Assembly (NCBI RefSeq): GCF_003311645.1
Contig: NZ_QEST01000081.1
Location: 1 to 64,000 of the forward strand
Direction of reading: 5' to 3'
Length of the DNA stretch: 64,000 bases
From: Streptomyces sp. PT12
GTDB taxonomy: Bacteria; Actinomycetota; Actinomycetes; Streptomycetales; Streptomycetaceae
A program made the position numbers and the translations under genes. Below the pieces are notes generated by a model. That model was not told the origin of the DNA, did no database searches, and was given only the letters and a program-made list of their open reading frames with translations. Below are positions 43,582 through 53,350 of this stretch, piece by piece. Numbering within the stretch: position 1 is the first letter of the stretch; each line of letters opens with the position of its first letter.

Positions 43582-44721
43582 TCAGCCGCCCGAGGTCGCG
43601 GACTCCGCGTCGGCGGTGACGCAGGCGCCCGCGTCGTACGGGTCGGCCAGCCAGCCGTCGGGGAGCGCCACTCTGTTCCGGCCCGAGGTGCGGCCACGGG
43701 GACCGTCGGCCGCGGCGGGCCACTCCTGGGAGAGGTCAAGGGTGCCCAGCAGGTCCTCCAGCTCGGCGAGCGAGGCGACCACGGCCAGGCGGCCCCGCAG
43801 GTCGGAGCCCACCGAGAACCCCTTGGTGTACCAGGCGACATGCTTGCGGAAGTCGATCACGCCGCGCGCCTCGTCCCCGAGCCACTCCCCCAGCAGCCTC
43901 GCGTGCCGCAGCATCACGTCGGCGACCTCGCGCAGCGAGGGGCGCGCATAGCCCTCGGGTCCCCGCCCGTCGAACGCGGCCACCAGGTCGGCGAACAGCC
44001 ATGGGCGGCCCAGGCAGCCGCGGCCCACCACGACGCCGTCGCAGCCGGTCTCGCGCATCATCCGCACCGCGTCGTCGGCGGACCAGATGTCGCCGTTGCC
44101 CAGCACGGGGATCTCGGGCACGGCCTCCTTGAGCCGGGCGATCGCGGACCAGTCGGCCCGGCCGCCGTAGTGCTGCGCCGCGGTGCGGCCGTGCAGGGCG
44201 ATCGCGGTGACGCCCTCGTCCACGGCGATGCGGCCCGCGTCGAGATGGGTGAGGTGGTCGTCGTCGATGCCCTTGCGCATCTTTACCGTGACCGGCAGGC
44301 CGCCCGCCCCCGCGACCGCCTCGCGCAGGATCGCGCGCAGCAGCGGGCGCTTGTACGGGAGCGCCGAACCCCCGCCGCGCCTGGTCACCTTGGGGACGGG
44401 ACAGCCGAAGTTCAGGTCGATGTGGTCGGCCAGGTCCTCGTCGGCGATCATCCGCACCGCGCGCCCGACCGTGGCCGGGTCCACGCCGTAGAGCTGGAGG
44501 GAGCGGGGCTTCTCCGCGGCGTCGAAGTGGATGAGCCGCATCGTCTTGTCGTTCCGCTCGACCAGGGCCCTGCTGGTGATCATCTCGCTGACGAACAGCC
44601 CGCGCCCGGCCGCGAACTCGCGGCACAGGGTCCTGAACGGCGCGTTGGTGATGCCCGCCATCGGGGCCAGCACCACGGGCGGGTCCACGGCGTGCGGGCC
44701 GTAGTGGAGCGGAGTCGTCAT
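43582..44721 (-). CDS. dusB: tRNA-dihydrouridine synthase, DusB type
   Basis: 379 aa FMN enzyme that reduces uridines in tRNA. Seen: PVVLAPMAGITNAPFRTLCR, SLQLYGVDP, HIDLNFGCPVPKVTRRGGGS (with the catalytic Cys), KMRKGI, IALHGRTAAQHYGG and IPVLGNGDI, GVVVGRGCLGRPW. Two ATGs are possible (44721 and 44730); 44721 starts closer to the conserved domain. The C-terminal about 40 residues are Pro/Gly-rich and probably disordered. Convergent with the glycosidase genes. Confidence 0.93.
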   Translation of the reverse strand: MTTPLHYGPHAVDPPVVLAPMAGITNAPFRTLCREFAAGRGLFVSEMITSRALVERNDKTMRLIHFDAAEKPRSLQLYGVDPATVGRAVRMIADEDLADHIDLNFGCPVPKVTRRGGGSALPYKRPLLRAILREAVAGAGGLPVTVKMRKGIDDDHLTHLDAGRIAVDEGVTAIALHGRTAAQHYGGRADWSAIARLKEAVPEIPVLGNGDIWSADDAVRMMRETGCDGVVVGRGCLGRPWLFADLVAAFDGRGPEGYARPSLREVADVMLRHARLLGEWLGDEARGVIDFRKHVAWYTKGFSVGSDLRGRLAVVASLAELEDLLGTLDLSQEWPAAADGPRGRTSGRNRVALPDGWLADPYDAGACVTADAESATSGG

Positions 44722-44777
44722 GGAGCCCATTGTCCCCCGGCGCGGCGGGGGCCGCGCGGGAGCGGACAGAAGAGATC

Positions 44778-44801
44778 CTGACAGATATTGACATCTGTCA
44801 G
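44778..44801. promoter_or_regulatory. Palindromic operator before AKR-tetR operon
   Basis: CTGACAGAT-ATTGAC-ATCTGTCAG, a perfect 9-bp inverted repeat with 6-bp centre, ending 21 bp before the ATG at 44823. A TTGACA hexamer (44788-44793) lies in its centre, so bound repressor would cover the -35. It is the probable site of the TetR encoded at 45966. Confidence 0.75.
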
Positions 44802-44822
44802 TTGATGGGTCACTCTGGGGGC

Positions 44823-45953
44823 ATGACACATTCAGAGACGGCTTCTTCTCCGGTGGCCACTTCCTCCTCCACGACCGCTCCTTCTCCAGCTCCTTCTGCG
44901 ACTTCGGCTGCTTCTCCGGCTTCGGCTGCTTCTCCGGCTTCGTCCGCGATGCCGCTCCGGCGGCTCGGGGCGACCGGGCCGGAGGTCTCGGCGCTCGGCC
45001 TGGGCTGCATGGGCATGTCCGCGCTCTACGGCGAGGCGGACCGCGCCGAGTCCCTGGCGACGATCCACGCCGCGCTCGACGCGGGCGTCACCCTGCTGGA
45101 CACCGGCGACTTCTACGGCATGGGGCACAACGAGTTGCTGATCGGCGAGGCGCTGCGCACGGCGCCCGCGGGGGCGCGGGAGCGGGCCCTGGTCAGCGTG
45201 AAGTTCGGCGCGCTGCGCACCCCTGAGGGCGCCTTCGTCGGCTATGACGGCCGCCCGGCCGCCGTGAAGAGCTTCGCGGCGTACTCCCTGCAACGGCTCG
45301 GCACCGACCACATCGACATCTACCGCATCGCGCGGGCCGACCCGGATGTGCCCATCGAGGAGACGGTCGGTGCGATCGCCGAGCTGGTCGAGAGCGGGCA
45401 TGTGCGCCACATAGGGCTCTCGGAGCTGGGGGCCGACACGATCAGGCGGGCCGCGGCCACCGCGCCGATAGCGGACCTCCAGATCGAGTACTCGCTGGTC
45501 TCGCGCGGCATCGAGCCGGAGATCCTGCCCACCGTGCGGGAGTTGGGCATCGGCGTCACGGCCTATGGCGTGCTCTCCCGCGGCCTGATCAGCGGGCACT
45601 GGACGCCCGACCGGCGCCTGTCGCCGACCGACTTCCGCGCCATGTCCCCGCGCTTCTCCCCGGAGAACATCCAGCACAATCTCGGCCTGGTCGAGATCCT
45701 GCGGGAGATGGCCGACGACAAGGGCGTGACGGTCGCGCAGCTGGCCATCGCGTGGGTGCTCGCCCAGGGCGAGGACATCGTCCCGCTCGTCGGCGCCAGG
45801 ACCAGGCAGCGGCTGGACGAATCGCTCGCGGCGCTGGGCGTTAGTCTCGACGCCGACGAGCTGGCCGCCCTAGGCAAGGCCCTCCCGCCCGGCTCCATAG
45901 CGGGCGAGCGGTATCCGGCGGCCCAGATGGCGCACCTGGACAGCGAGAAGTGA
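44823..45953 (+). CDS. Aldo/keto reductase with Ser/Ala-rich N-terminal extension
   Basis: 376 aa. From residue 43 the AKR barrel begins (MPLRRLGATGPEVSALGLGC), with Asp/Tyr in DTGDFYGMGHNELLIGEAL and Lys in VSVKFGAL. The usual HRxDP reads ARADP, so the catalytic His is Ala. C-terminal NADPH contact region is present (LVGARTRQRLDES). The first 42 residues are low-complexity Ser/Ala/Thr/Pro, coded by imperfect DNA repeats; the start at 44823 is kept for its GGGGGC site and the operator just upstream, but ATG 44949 would give the bare enzyme. Cotranscribed with a TetR gene 12 bp downstream. Confidence 0.88.
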   Translation: MTHSETASSPVATSSSTTAPSPAPSATSAASPASAASPASSAMPLRRLGATGPEVSALGLGCMGMSALYGEADRAESLATIHAALDAGVTLLDTGDFYGMGHNELLIGEALRTAPAGARERALVSVKFGALRTPEGAFVGYDGRPAAVKSFAAYSLQRLGTDHIDIYRIARADPDVPIEETVGAIAELVESGHVRHIGLSELGADTIRRAAATAPIADLQIEYSLVSRGIEPEILPTVRELGIGVTAYGVLSRGLISGHWTPDRRLSPTDFRAMSPRFSPENIQHNLGLVEILREMADDKGVTVAQLAIAWVLAQGEDIVPLVGARTRQRLDESLAALGVSLDADELAALGKALPPGSIAGERYPAAQMAHLDSEK

Positions 45954-45965
45954 AGTAGGGACGGT

Positions 45966-46550
45966 ATGGCCGAAGCGCTGACGCCCGAGCAGATCCTACG
46001 GGCCACGGAGGAGGTGCTGCGGCGCTACGGCCCGGCGAAGGCCACCGTGGTGGACGTGGCGCGGGCCCTCGGCGTCAGCCATGGCACGGTCTACCGCCAC
46101 TTCAGGACCAAGGCCGCGCTGCGCGAGGCCGTCACCAAGCGCTGGCTCGACCGCACCACCGAGCAGCTGGAGTCCGTGGCCGAGCGCCAGGGCCCGGCCG
46201 AGGAACGCCTCGTCGACTGGCTGACGGGCCTGTTCGCGGCGAAGCGGCGCAAGGCGGGCGACGACCCGGAGCTGTTCGCGACGTACACCTCGCTCGTCGG
46301 CGAGCACAGCGAGGCCGTCGACCAGCATGTCACCGACCTGGAGGGCCAGCTGGCCCGGATCATCGAGGACGGCCGCGCGCAGGGGACGTTCACCGGCCTG
46401 TCCTCGGGGCCCGACACCGCGGCCCGCGCGGTCTTCCAGGCCACCGCCCGCTTCCACGACCCCTCGTATGCCCCGCAGTGGTCCGACCCCTCGGCGGACG
46501 CGGACTTCGAGGCGGTGCGCGACCTGATCCTGCGGGGACTGACCAGCTGA
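45966..46550 (+). CDS. TetR-family repressor of the AKR operon
   Basis: 194 aa. HTH at about 26-50 (ATVVDVARALGVSHGTVYRHF), then a TetR_C helical domain with FATYTSLVGEHSEAV. ATG with GTAGGGACGG upstream. It lies 12 bp after the aldo/keto reductase and probably represses the shared promoter at the 44778-44801 palindrome. Inducer unknown, plausibly an aldehyde or ketone substrate of the reductase. Confidence 0.9.
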   Translation: MAEALTPEQILRATEEVLRRYGPAKATVVDVARALGVSHGTVYRHFRTKAALREAVTKRWLDRTTEQLESVAERQGPAEERLVDWLTGLFAAKRRKAGDDPELFATYTSLVGEHSEAVDQHVTDLEGQLARIIEDGRAQGTFTGLSSGPDTAARAVFQATARFHDPSYAPQWSDPSADADFEAVRDLILRGLTS

Positions 46551-46676
46551 TCCACCGGCGATCGCCGTCCGTGCCCGGGCACAGGCACGACGGGCGCCCC
46601 CGGCGCGGCGGATGGACGTGCCCGCGGGCTAGCCGCGCGCTGGACACCGCGGGCTGGGACGGCTGATCTCGTGAGC

Positions 46677-46713
46677 GACGCCGGTCGCTCCCGGGTGGGG
46701 GCGGACCGGCGTC
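46677..46713. terminator. Hairpin between convergent tetR and glyS
   Basis: GACGCCGGTC (46677-46686) pairs with GACCGGCGTC (46704-46713), 10 bp, loop 17. It is 18 bp beyond the glyS stop and probably acts in both directions. Confidence 0.65.
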
Positions 46714-46731
46714 GGTCGGGAAGGGCGGGGG

Positions 46732-48114
46732 TCAGCAGCCCACGAGGCGGGCCCCCAGGTAGGACTCGATCTGGTCGAGCGAGACCCGCTCCTGCTTCAT
46801 CGAGTCACGCTCGCGCACGGTCACGGCGTTGTCGTCCAGGGTGTCGAAGTCGACCGTCACACAAAACGGCGTGCCGATCTCGTCCTGGCGACGGTAGCGG
46901 CGGCCGATGGCGCCCGCGTCGTCGAACTCGATGTTCCAGCTCCGGCGCAGCGCGGTGGCCAGGTCGCGGGCCTTCGGGGAGAGCTGGGGGTTCCGGGAGA
47001 GCGGCAGCACGCCGACCTTGACCGGGGCGAGGCGCGGGTCGAGGCCGAGCACGGCGCGCTTCTCCATCTTGCCCTTGGCGTTGGGTGCCTCGTCCTCGCG
47101 GTACCCGTCGAGGAGGAACGCCAGCATCGTGCGGCCGACACCCGCGGCGGGCTCGATGACATAGGGCGTCCAGCGCTCGCCCGCCTCCTGGTCGAAGTAG
47201 CTCAGGTCCTGGCCCGACGCCTTGGAGTGGGCGTTGAGGTCGTAGTCGGTGCGGTTGGCGACACCCTCGAGCTCACCGAACTCCGAGCCCTGGAAGTTGA
47301 AGCGGTACTCGATGTCGGCGGTGCGCTTGGAGTAGTGGGACAGCTTCTCCTTGGGGTGCTCGTACCACCGCATGTTCGCCTCGGAGAGGCCGAGGTCGCG
47401 GTACCAGCTCCAGCGCTGCTCCATCCAGTATCCGTGCCAGTGCTCGTCCTCGCCTGGCTTGACGAAGAACTCCATCTCCATCTGCTCGAACTCACGGGTG
47501 CGGAAGATGAAGTTGCCGGGGGTGATCTCGTTCCTGAAGGACTTGCCCATCTGCGCGATGCCGAACGGCGGCTTGCGGCGCGACGTCTGCTGCACGGCGG
47601 CGAAGTTGGTGAAAATGCCCTGCGCGGTCTCGGGCCGCAGATAGGCCACCGAGCCCGAGTCCTGCGTCGGGCCGAGGTGGGTGGAGAGCAGCCCGGAGAA
47701 CTGCTTGGGCTCGGTGAAGGTGCCCTTGTTCCCGCAGTTGGGGCAGTTGAGGTCGGCGAGGCCGCCGGTGGGCGCGTGGCCGTGCTTCGCCTCGTACGCC
47801 TCCTCCAGGTGGTCCGCGCGGAAGCGCTTGTGGCAGGAGGTGCACTCGGTCAGCGGGTCGGTGAAGGTGGCGACGTGCCCCGACGCCTGCCACACCTCCG
47901 TGGCCAGGATGACCGACGAGTCGATCCCGACGACGTCGTCGCGCGAGGTGACCATGGCGCGCCACCACTGGCGCTTGATGTTCTCCTTCAGCTCCACGCC
48001 CAGCGGCCCGTAGTCCCAGGCGGCACGCTGCCCGCCGTAGATCTCGCTGCTGGGGTAGACGAAGCCACGGCGCTTGCTGAGGCTGACGATGGTGTCGATC
48101 TTGTCGGCGGCCAC
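46732..48114 (-). CDS. glyS: Glycyl-tRNA synthetase (alpha2, class II)
   Basis: 460 aa. Eukaryote/archaeal-like homodimeric GlyRS used by actinobacteria. Seen: [28 protein letters not shown], a CxxC...CxxC zinc site ([20 protein letters not shown]), motif 2 in [19 protein letters not shown] and motif 3 in [17 protein letters not shown]-terminal anticodon-binding domain follows ([13 protein letters not shown]). The GTG at 48114 is preferred over upstream codons because family members start VAADKID-like. Essential gene; divergent from znuA. Confidence 0.96.
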   Translation of the reverse strand: MAADKIDTIVSLSKRRGFVYPSSEIYGGQRAAWDYGPLGVELKENIKRQWWRAMVTSRDDVVGIDSSVILATEVWQASGHVATFTDPLTECTSCHKRFRADHLEEAYEAKHGHAPTGGLADLNCPNCGNKGTFTEPKQFSGLLSTHLGPTQDSGSVAYLRPETAQGIFTNFAAVQQTSRRKPPFGIAQMGKSFRNEITPGNFIFRTREFEQMEMEFFVKPGEDEHWHGYWMEQRWSWYRDLGLSEANMRWYEHPKEKLSHYSKRTADIEYRFNFQGSEFGELEGVANRTDYDLNAHSKASGQDLSYFDQEAGERWTPYVIEPAAGVGRTMLAFLLDGYREDEAPNAKGKMEKRAVLGLDPRLAPVKVGVLPLSRNPQLSPKARDLATALRRSWNIEFDDAGAIGRRYRRQDEIGTPFCVTVDFDTLDDNAVTVRERDSMKQERVSLDQIESYLGARLVGC

Positions 48115-48259
48115 GGTGCTCTCTTCAGGACGAAGGACGACATGGAATTGCCTCAGGTTACCGGCGTACAAGGGGGCCGCAGCAAATCGGTAACGGGAAT
48201 CCGGACCGGCCGGGGCGACCCCTCCCACAGGGCCCGCCGTCAGGCCACATTGACCCATT

Positions 48260-48296
48260 TGACAATCATTTCCACTTGTAGTGAAAATGGCTGTCA
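48260..48296. promoter_or_regulatory. Zur-box-like palindrome at znuA promoter
   Basis: TGACAATCATTTCCAC (48260-48275) and GTGAAAATGGCTGTCA (48281-48296) are inverted repeats with 13 of 16 positions matching, spaced by 5 bp, in the style of actinobacterial Zur sites (TGAxAATGATTTTCA). It overlaps the promoter and reaches the znuA start, so bound Zur-Zn would block it. A TTGACA (48259-48264) lies in the left arm. Confidence 0.8.
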
Positions 48297-49354
48297 TGAC
48301 AACAAGACGCCGTTCACGCTCCCGGATACGCATCCCCGCCCTGGCCGCCGGTGCCACGGCACTCGGCCTGCTGGCCCTCTCGGCCTGCGGCTCGGACGAC
48401 GGCGGGGGCGGGGGCGACGAAGGGCAGGGCGGGGACGGCCGGTTGAGCGTAGTGGCGTCGTTCTATCCGATGGAGTTCCTGGTGGAGCGCATCGGCGGCG
48501 ACCATGTCTCCGTGGAAACCCTCACCGAGCCGGGCGTCGAGCCGCACGACCTGGAGATCAGCCCCCAGCAGACCGCCTCGCTCCACGAGGCCGACCTCGT
48601 CGTCTACCTGGCCGGGCTCCAGCCCGCCGTGGACGACGCGATCGAGCAGTCGGGCGCCGAACACGTCGCCGAGGCCACGTCGTTCACCACCCTCCACGAG
48701 GACGAGGGCCACGCCGGGGACGAGCACGGCGAGCACGGCGAGGAGGAGGAGCACGGCGAGGACGAGCACGCCGACGAGGGCCACGGCGAGGACGAGGCCC
48801 ACGAGGAGGAGCACGGCCACGCGCACGAGGGCGGGCTCGACCCGCATGTGTGGCTCGACCCCGTGAAGTACGGCGAGGTCGCCGAGGGCGTCGGCGCCGC
48901 GCTTGCCGAGGCCGACCCGGACAACGCCGCCGACTACGAGCGCGCCACCGCCGAGCTCACCGAGGAGCTGACCGCGCTGGACCAGGAGTTCAGCGAGGGA
49001 CTGGCCGCGGCCGAGACGGACACGTTCATCACGACGCACTCGGCGTTCGGCTACCTCGCCGAGCGCTACGGCCTCCGCCAGGAGTCCATCGCCGGTCTCG
49101 ACCCCGAGTCCGAGCCCAGCGCCGCCCGGATGCGCGATCTCCAGGAGATCGCCGAGGCGGACGGCGTGACCACCGTCTTCTTCGAGACCCTGGTCAGCGA
49201 CGAGACCGCGCGCACCCTGGCCGACGACCTCGGGATCGACACGGCCGTCCTCGACCCGCTCGAGGGAATCACCGAGGACTCCCCCGGCGCTGACTACATC
49301 GCCGTGATGCGCGCCAACCTCGAGGCCCTGCGCCTCGCGCTCGGCGCCGCCTGA
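48296..49354 (+). CDS. znuA: Zinc ABC transporter binding lipoprotein
   Basis: 352 aa. Lipoprotein signal (lipobox LSAC near residue 31), then a cluster-9 metal-binding fold: [23 protein letters not shown] (His ligand), HVWLDP (His ligand) and [17 protein letters not shown] (His). A long His/Glu/Asp-rich loop (about residues 134-180, [19 protein letters not shown]) is typical of zinc rather than manganese proteins and probably sequesters zinc. The ATG at 48296 is preferred to GTG 48281 because the Zur-like site covers the latter. It delivers Zn to the permease encoded at 50194. Confidence 0.93.
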   Translation: MTTRRRSRSRIRIPALAAGATALGLLALSACGSDDGGGGGDEGQGGDGRLSVVASFYPMEFLVERIGGDHVSVETLTEPGVEPHDLEISPQQTASLHEADLVVYLAGLQPAVDDAIEQSGAEHVAEATSFTTLHEDEGHAGDEHGEHGEEEEHGEDEHADEGHGEDEAHEEEHGHAHEGGLDPHVWLDPVKYGEVAEGVGAALAEADPDNAADYERATAELTEELTALDQEFSEGLAAAETDTFITTHSAFGYLAERYGLRQESIAGLDPESEPSAARMRDLQEIAEADGVTTVFFETLVSDETARTLADDLGIDTAVLDPLEGITEDSPGADYIAVMRANLEALRLALGAA

Positions 49355-49438
49355 CCCCGGCGGCCCACGGGCCGACGCGCACACGGACAGACGCACGGAC
49401 ACACGCACGGACGCACGACGAGACGGAAGAGGTCCCCC

Positions 49439-50194
49439 ATGGAGCCCGTGATATCCCTGACCGGGGTCCGCGCCGAGCTCGGCGGGCAGCGGGTCCTGCA
49501 CGGCGTCGACCTGGCCGTGCGCCCCGGCGAGGTGGTCGCGCTGCTCGGCGCCAACGGCTCGGGCAAGTCCACCGCCGTGCGCGCCGCCGTGGGGCAGGTG
49601 CCGGTCAGCGCGGGCACGTTGACGCTGTTCGGCACCCCGGTCCGGCGGTTCCGCGACTGGGCCAGGGTCGGCTATGTCCCGCAGCGCTCGACCGCCGCGG
49701 GCGGCGTGCCCGCCACCGTGCGCGAGGTCGTCGCGGCAGGGCGCCTGGCCCGCCGCGGCCTGCGCCCGCTGCGCCGCGCCGACCACGCCGCCGTGGACCG
49801 CGCCCTTGGCCTGGTGGGCCTGGCCGACCGGGCGCACGACGCGGTGGACGCGCTCTCGGGCGGCCAGCACCAGCGCGTGCTGATCGCGCGCGCGCTGACG
49901 GCCGAGCCCGAGGCGTTGATCATGGACGAACCACTCGCGGGCGTCGACCTGGCCAGCCAGCGCGTGCTCGCGGGGACGCTGCGGACGCTGGTCGCCGACG
50001 GGGTCGCGGTGCTGCTCGTGCTGCACGAGACGGGCCCGCTCCAGCCATTGATCGACCGGGCCGTCGTGCTGGCCCACGGCCGGGTGGAGCGCACCGTCGA
50101 GCACCCGGCCGGGCTGCCCGAGAGCCAGGCATGCCATCCGGCCGACGCCGTTGAGCCGTCGGCCGAGTCGCCGCTCCAGACGGGGATCCTGTGA
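49439..50194 (+). CDS. znuC: Zinc ABC transporter ATPase
   Basis: 251 aa. Walker A GANGSGKSTA, Q-loop VGYVPQRS, signature ALSGGQHQRVLIARAL, Walker B EALIMDEPLAG and switch His LLVLHE. Start ATG follows GGAAGAGG. An 84-bp gap after znuA contains imperfect ACGGAC/ACGCAC repeats. The stop overlaps the permease start (TGATG). Powers zinc uptake. Confidence 0.93.
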   Translation: MEPVISLTGVRAELGGQRVLHGVDLAVRPGEVVALLGANGSGKSTAVRAAVGQVPVSAGTLTLFGTPVRRFRDWARVGYVPQRSTAAGGVPATVREVVAAGRLARRGLRPLRRADHAAVDRALGLVGLADRAHDAVDALSGGQHQRVLIARALTAEPEALIMDEPLAGVDLASQRVLAGTLRTLVADGVAVLLVLHETGPLQPLIDRAVVLAHGRVERTVEHPAGLPESQACHPADAVEPSAESPLQTGIL

Positions 50195-51078
50195 TGTTCG
50201 AGCTGCTCGACTACCCCTTCATGCAACGGGCCCTGCTGGCCGCCCTGTTGATCGGCGTGGCCGCCCCCGCCGTCGGCATCTACCTCGTGCAGCGGCGGCA
50301 GGCGCTCATGGGCGACGGCATCGGGCATGTCGCGTTGACGGGCGTGGCCCTCGGCTTCCTGTTCGAGAGCAGCCCCGTCTGGACGGCCGTCGCCGTCTCG
50401 GCGCTCGGCGCGGTCGGGATGGAGCTGCTGCGCGCCTCGGGGCGTGCGCGCGGCGACATCGCGCTGGCCATGCTGTTCTACGGCGGCATGGCGGGCGGCG
50501 TCATGATCATCAACCTGGCGCCCGGCGGCTCGACGGCCAACCTCACCAGCTACCTGTGGGGCTCGGTGACCACCGTCTCGCCCGACGACATCACCGCGAT
50601 CACGCTGCTCTCGGCGTTCGTGGTGCTGGTGGCGCTCGGGCTGCGCAGGCAGCTGTTCGCGGTGTGCCAGGACGAGGAGTTCGCCCGCGTGACGGGCCTG
50701 CCGGTGCGGGCGCTCAACCTGCTGCTCGCCGTCACCGCGGCCGCCACCGTCACCGTCGCGATGCGCGTGGTCGGCCTGCTGCTGGTCAGCGCGCTGATGG
50801 TGATCCCCGTGGTGGCCGCCCAGCAGGTCACCCGCGGCTTCGCGACGACGCTGGCCGCGGCCCTGACGATCGGCGTGCTGGTCTCCGTCTCCGGCACCGC
50901 CACGTCGTACTACCAGGACGTGCCGCCGGGGGCCACCATCGTGCTCCTGGCGATCGGCGTCTTCGTGCTCGCGGCCCTGCTCGCCGTGCCGCTGGCCAGG
51001 CTGCGGGCCAGGCGCGCGCGGCCCGCGACCCCCGGCGCCGGGAGCGATCGCGACCCCGCGCTCGCGGCCCGCCCGTGA
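50194..51078 (+). CDS. znuB: Zinc ABC transporter permease
   Basis: 294 aa ABC-3 family integral membrane protein with about eight hydrophobic segments. Typical motifs: YLVQRRQALMGDGIGHVALTG and LTSYLWGSVTTVSPDD. ATG 50194 overlaps the ATPase stop by one base; GTG 50191 is an alternative. A basic Arg-rich C-terminus follows the last segment. Zinc specificity is inferred from the His-rich binding protein and zur neighbour. Confidence 0.93.
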   Translation: MFELLDYPFMQRALLAALLIGVAAPAVGIYLVQRRQALMGDGIGHVALTGVALGFLFESSPVWTAVAVSALGAVGMELLRASGRARGDIALAMLFYGGMAGGVMIINLAPGGSTANLTSYLWGSVTTVSPDDITAITLLSAFVVLVALGLRRQLFAVCQDEEFARVTGLPVRALNLLLAVTAAATVTVAMRVVGLLLVSALMVIPVVAAQQVTRGFATTLAAALTIGVLVSVSGTATSYYQDVPPGATIVLLAIGVFVLAALLAVPLARLRARRARPATPGAGSDRDPALAARP

Positions 51079-51160
51079 AGGCCGCCCGAAACCGATGGCG
51101 AAAGGGGCTACCCTGGCCGAGCAGACGACGCAGGAACGAACGACGCTCGGGAGGCTCTCC

Positions 51161-51583
51161 GTGGGGACGGCAGAACCGTCGGTGCGCGGCCGGTCGACGC
51201 GCCAGCGCGCGGCGGTCGCGGCGGCGCTGGCCGAGGTGGACGAGTTCCGCAGCGCGCAGGAGCTGCACGACATGCTCAAGCACCGCGGCGACTCGGTCGG
51301 CCTCACCACCGTCTACCGCACCCTCCAGTCGCTCGCCGACGCGGGAGAGGTGGACGTTCTGCGCACCAACGACGGCGAGGCCGTCTACCGCAGGTGCAGC
51401 ACCGAGGAGCACCACCACCACCTGGTGTGCCGCTCATGCGGCAAGGCGGTGGAGGTCGCGGGGCCCGCGGTCGAGAAGTGGGCGGACGCGATCGCCGCCG
51501 AGCACGGGTTCGTGGACGTGGACCACACCGTGGAGATCTTCGGCACATGCGGCGACTGCGCCCGCAGGGCGCAGGAAGGCTAG
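51161..51583 (+). CDS. zur: Fur-family zinc uptake regulator
   Basis: 140 aa. Fur fold: winged helix ([28 protein letters not shown]) and a dimer domain with two CxxC pairs (CRSCGK, CGDC) that hold structural Zn, plus EEHHHHLVC. The GTG at 51161 follows GGGAGG; upstream codons from 51095 are open but not family-like. It lies 82 bp after znuB and presumably represses the operon at 48260-48296 when zinc is ample. Its stop shares CTAG with uppS. Confidence 0.92.
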   Translation: MGTAEPSVRGRSTRQRAAVAAALAEVDEFRSAQELHDMLKHRGDSVGLTTVYRTLQSLADAGEVDVLRTNDGEAVYRRCSTEEHHHHLVCRSCGKAVEVAGPAVEKWADAIAAEHGFVDVDHTVEIFGTCGDCARRAQEG

Positions 51584-52476
51584 CCGCCGCCCGCTAGCCC
51601 CCCCGCGGGCGCGCCGCCCGAAGCACCGCCAGAGACACCGTCAGAGACACCACCAGGGGCCCCGCCCGCGATCTCGTTGGGGAGGGCGCCGCCGAAGCGG
51701 CGGTCGCGTGAGGCGTACTCGGCGCAGGCGTCCCACAGGTTGCGCCGGTCGAAGTCGGGCCACAGCACGTCCTGGTAGACCATCTCGGCGTAAGCGCTCT
51801 GCCAGATCAGGTAGTTGGACGTGCGCTGCTCGCCCGAGGGGCGCAGGAAGAGGTCCACGTCCGGCATGTCGGAGTGGTACAGATACCGCGCGAACGTCCG
51901 CTCGTCGACCCTCTCCGGCGATATCCGCCCGGCCCGCGCGTCCTCCGCCAGGCGCGCCGCCGCGTCCGCGATCTCCGCGCGGCCACCGTAGTTGACGCAC
52001 ATGTAGAGCGTCATCACGTCGTTGTCCCGCGTGCGCTCCTCGGCCGCCTGGAGCTTGCGGATCACCGACTTCCACAGGCGCGGCTCGCGCCCCGCCCACC
52101 GCACGCGCACGCCCATGGCGTCCAGCTCGTCGGTGCGCCGGTCGATCACGTCGCGGTTGAAGCCCATGAGGAAGCGGACCTCGTCGGGGGAACGCTTCCA
52201 GTTCTCCGTGGAGAAGGCGTAGAGCGAGAGGTTCCGCACGCCCATCTCGATGCAGCCCTTGACCACTTCGAGGACGACGCCCTCGCCGACCTTGTGCCCC
52301 TCGGTACGTGGCAGCCCGCGCCGCTTGGCCCAGCGGCCGTTCCCGTCCATCACGATCGCCACATGGCGGGGGATCAACTCGCCGGGGAGCTTGGGCGGTC
52401 GCGCACCCGAGGGGTGCGGGTCGGGGGCGCGGTACTCGCGACGCGGCCGGGACACGAGGATTCCACGGCGGGCCAT
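51580..52476 (-). CDS. uppS: Isoprenyl transferase (undecaprenyl diphosphate synthase)
   Basis: 298 aa. Cis-prenyltransferase motifs: [20 protein letters not shown] (catalytic Asp), [27 protein letters not shown], and [19 protein letters not shown] with [15 protein letters not shown] near the end. It builds the C50/C55 lipid carrier for the cell wall. The start ATG 52476 follows CTGGAG. The last about 28 residues are a Gly/Ala/Ser-rich tail not needed by the family, reaching into the zur stop codon (CTAG shared). It follows recO by 47 bp on the same strand. Confidence 0.95.
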   Translation of the reverse strand: MARRGILVSRPRREYRAPDPHPSGARPPKLPGELIPRHVAIVMDGNGRWAKRRGLPRTEGHKVGEGVVLEVVKGCIEMGVRNLSLYAFSTENWKRSPDEVRFLMGFNRDVIDRRTDELDAMGVRVRWAGREPRLWKSVIRKLQAAEERTRDNDVMTLYMCVNYGGRAEIADAAARLAEDARAGRISPERVDERTFARYLYHSDMPDVDLFLRPSGEQRTSNYLIWQSAYAEMVYQDVLWPDFDRRNLWDACAEYASRDRRFGGALPNEIAGGAPGGVSDGVSGGASGGAPAGGLAGGG

Positions 52477-52523
52477 GGCGAACTCCAGGAGTAGGTGCTG
52501 TCCTGCCGCCGAGGGTATCCCTC

Positions 52524-53273
52524 TCAGCCCTTCTCGACGAACCGCAGGGACCGCAGCCCCCGTTCCAGATGCCAGTGCAGATACGCCGAGACGAGCCCGC
52601 TGCCCTCCCTGACGTGCCGGGCCTCGGCCCCGTCGGCCGTCTCCCAGTCGCCCGCGAGCAGCGCGCCAAGCAGCCGCAGCGCCTCGGGGGACGGCACCAC
52701 GCTGCCGGGAACGCGGCAGTCGCCGCACACCGAACCCCCCGCGGCCACCGAGAAGAAGCGGTTCGGGCCCGGGAGCCCGCACTTCGCGCAGTCGACAAAG
52801 GTGGGCGCGTACCCGCCGACCGCGAGCGAACGCAGCAGGAACGCGTCCAGCACGAGCCCCGGCGCGTGCGCCCCGGCGGCCAGCGTCCGCAGCCCGCCCA
52901 CGAGCAGGAGGTACTGCTGGACGTTCGGCTCGCCCTCGTGGTCGGTGAAGCGCTCCGCGGTCTCCAGCATCGCGGTGCCCGCGGTGTACCGCGCGTAGTC
53001 GTCGACGATGTGCCGCCCGTACGGCGCGATCGTCTCGGTCTGCGTGCACAGCGGCAGCCCGCGCCCGACGAGCGCGCCGCCCCGCGCGAAGAACTGCACG
53101 TCCACGTGCGAGAACGGCTCAAGGCGCGCGCCAAAGCGCGACTTGGTGCGCCGCACCCCGCGCGCCACCGCACGCACCCGCCCATGGGTCCTGGTCAGCA
53201 GTGTGATGATCCGATCCGCCTCCCCGAGCTTCTGGGTGCGCAGCACGATGCCGTCGTCGCGGAACAGGGTCAT
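52524..53273 (-). CDS. recO: DNA repair protein RecO
   Basis: 249 aa. N-terminal OB fold ([47 protein letters not shown]), helical middle and a CxxC zinc pair set (CAKCG, CGDC) at the C-terminal part. It loads RecA with RecR during gap repair. ATG 53273 chosen over 53282. Upstream of uppS on the same strand, an arrangement conserved in streptomycetes. Confidence 0.95.
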   Translation of the reverse strand: MTLFRDDGIVLRTQKLGEADRIITLLTRTHGRVRAVARGVRRTKSRFGARLEPFSHVDVQFFARGGALVGRGLPLCTQTETIAPYGRHIVDDYARYTAGTAMLETAERFTDHEGEPNVQQYLLLVGGLRTLAAGAHAPGLVLDAFLLRSLAVGGYAPTFVDCAKCGLPGPNRFFSVAAGGSVCGDCRVPGSVVPSPEALRLLGALLAGDWETADGAEARHVREGSGLVSAYLHWHLERGLRSLRFVEKG

Positions 53274-53350
53274 GCGGGCCATTCTGGCCCATGCCCCGTT
53301 CGGCCGACCCCCGCCGGGCGCGGCGGGGGCGGCTCCCGGAAGGTGGAGGG

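Noticed and set aside
48720-48840. Repetitive GAGCACGG-like DNA inside znuA
   Set aside because: Explained by the His/Glu-rich metal loop of the binding protein, not an independent repeat element.
49355-49438. ACGGAC/ACGCAC-rich stretch before znuC as a regulatory repeat
   Set aside because: Imperfect and short; no inverted symmetry or spacing that would support a binding site.
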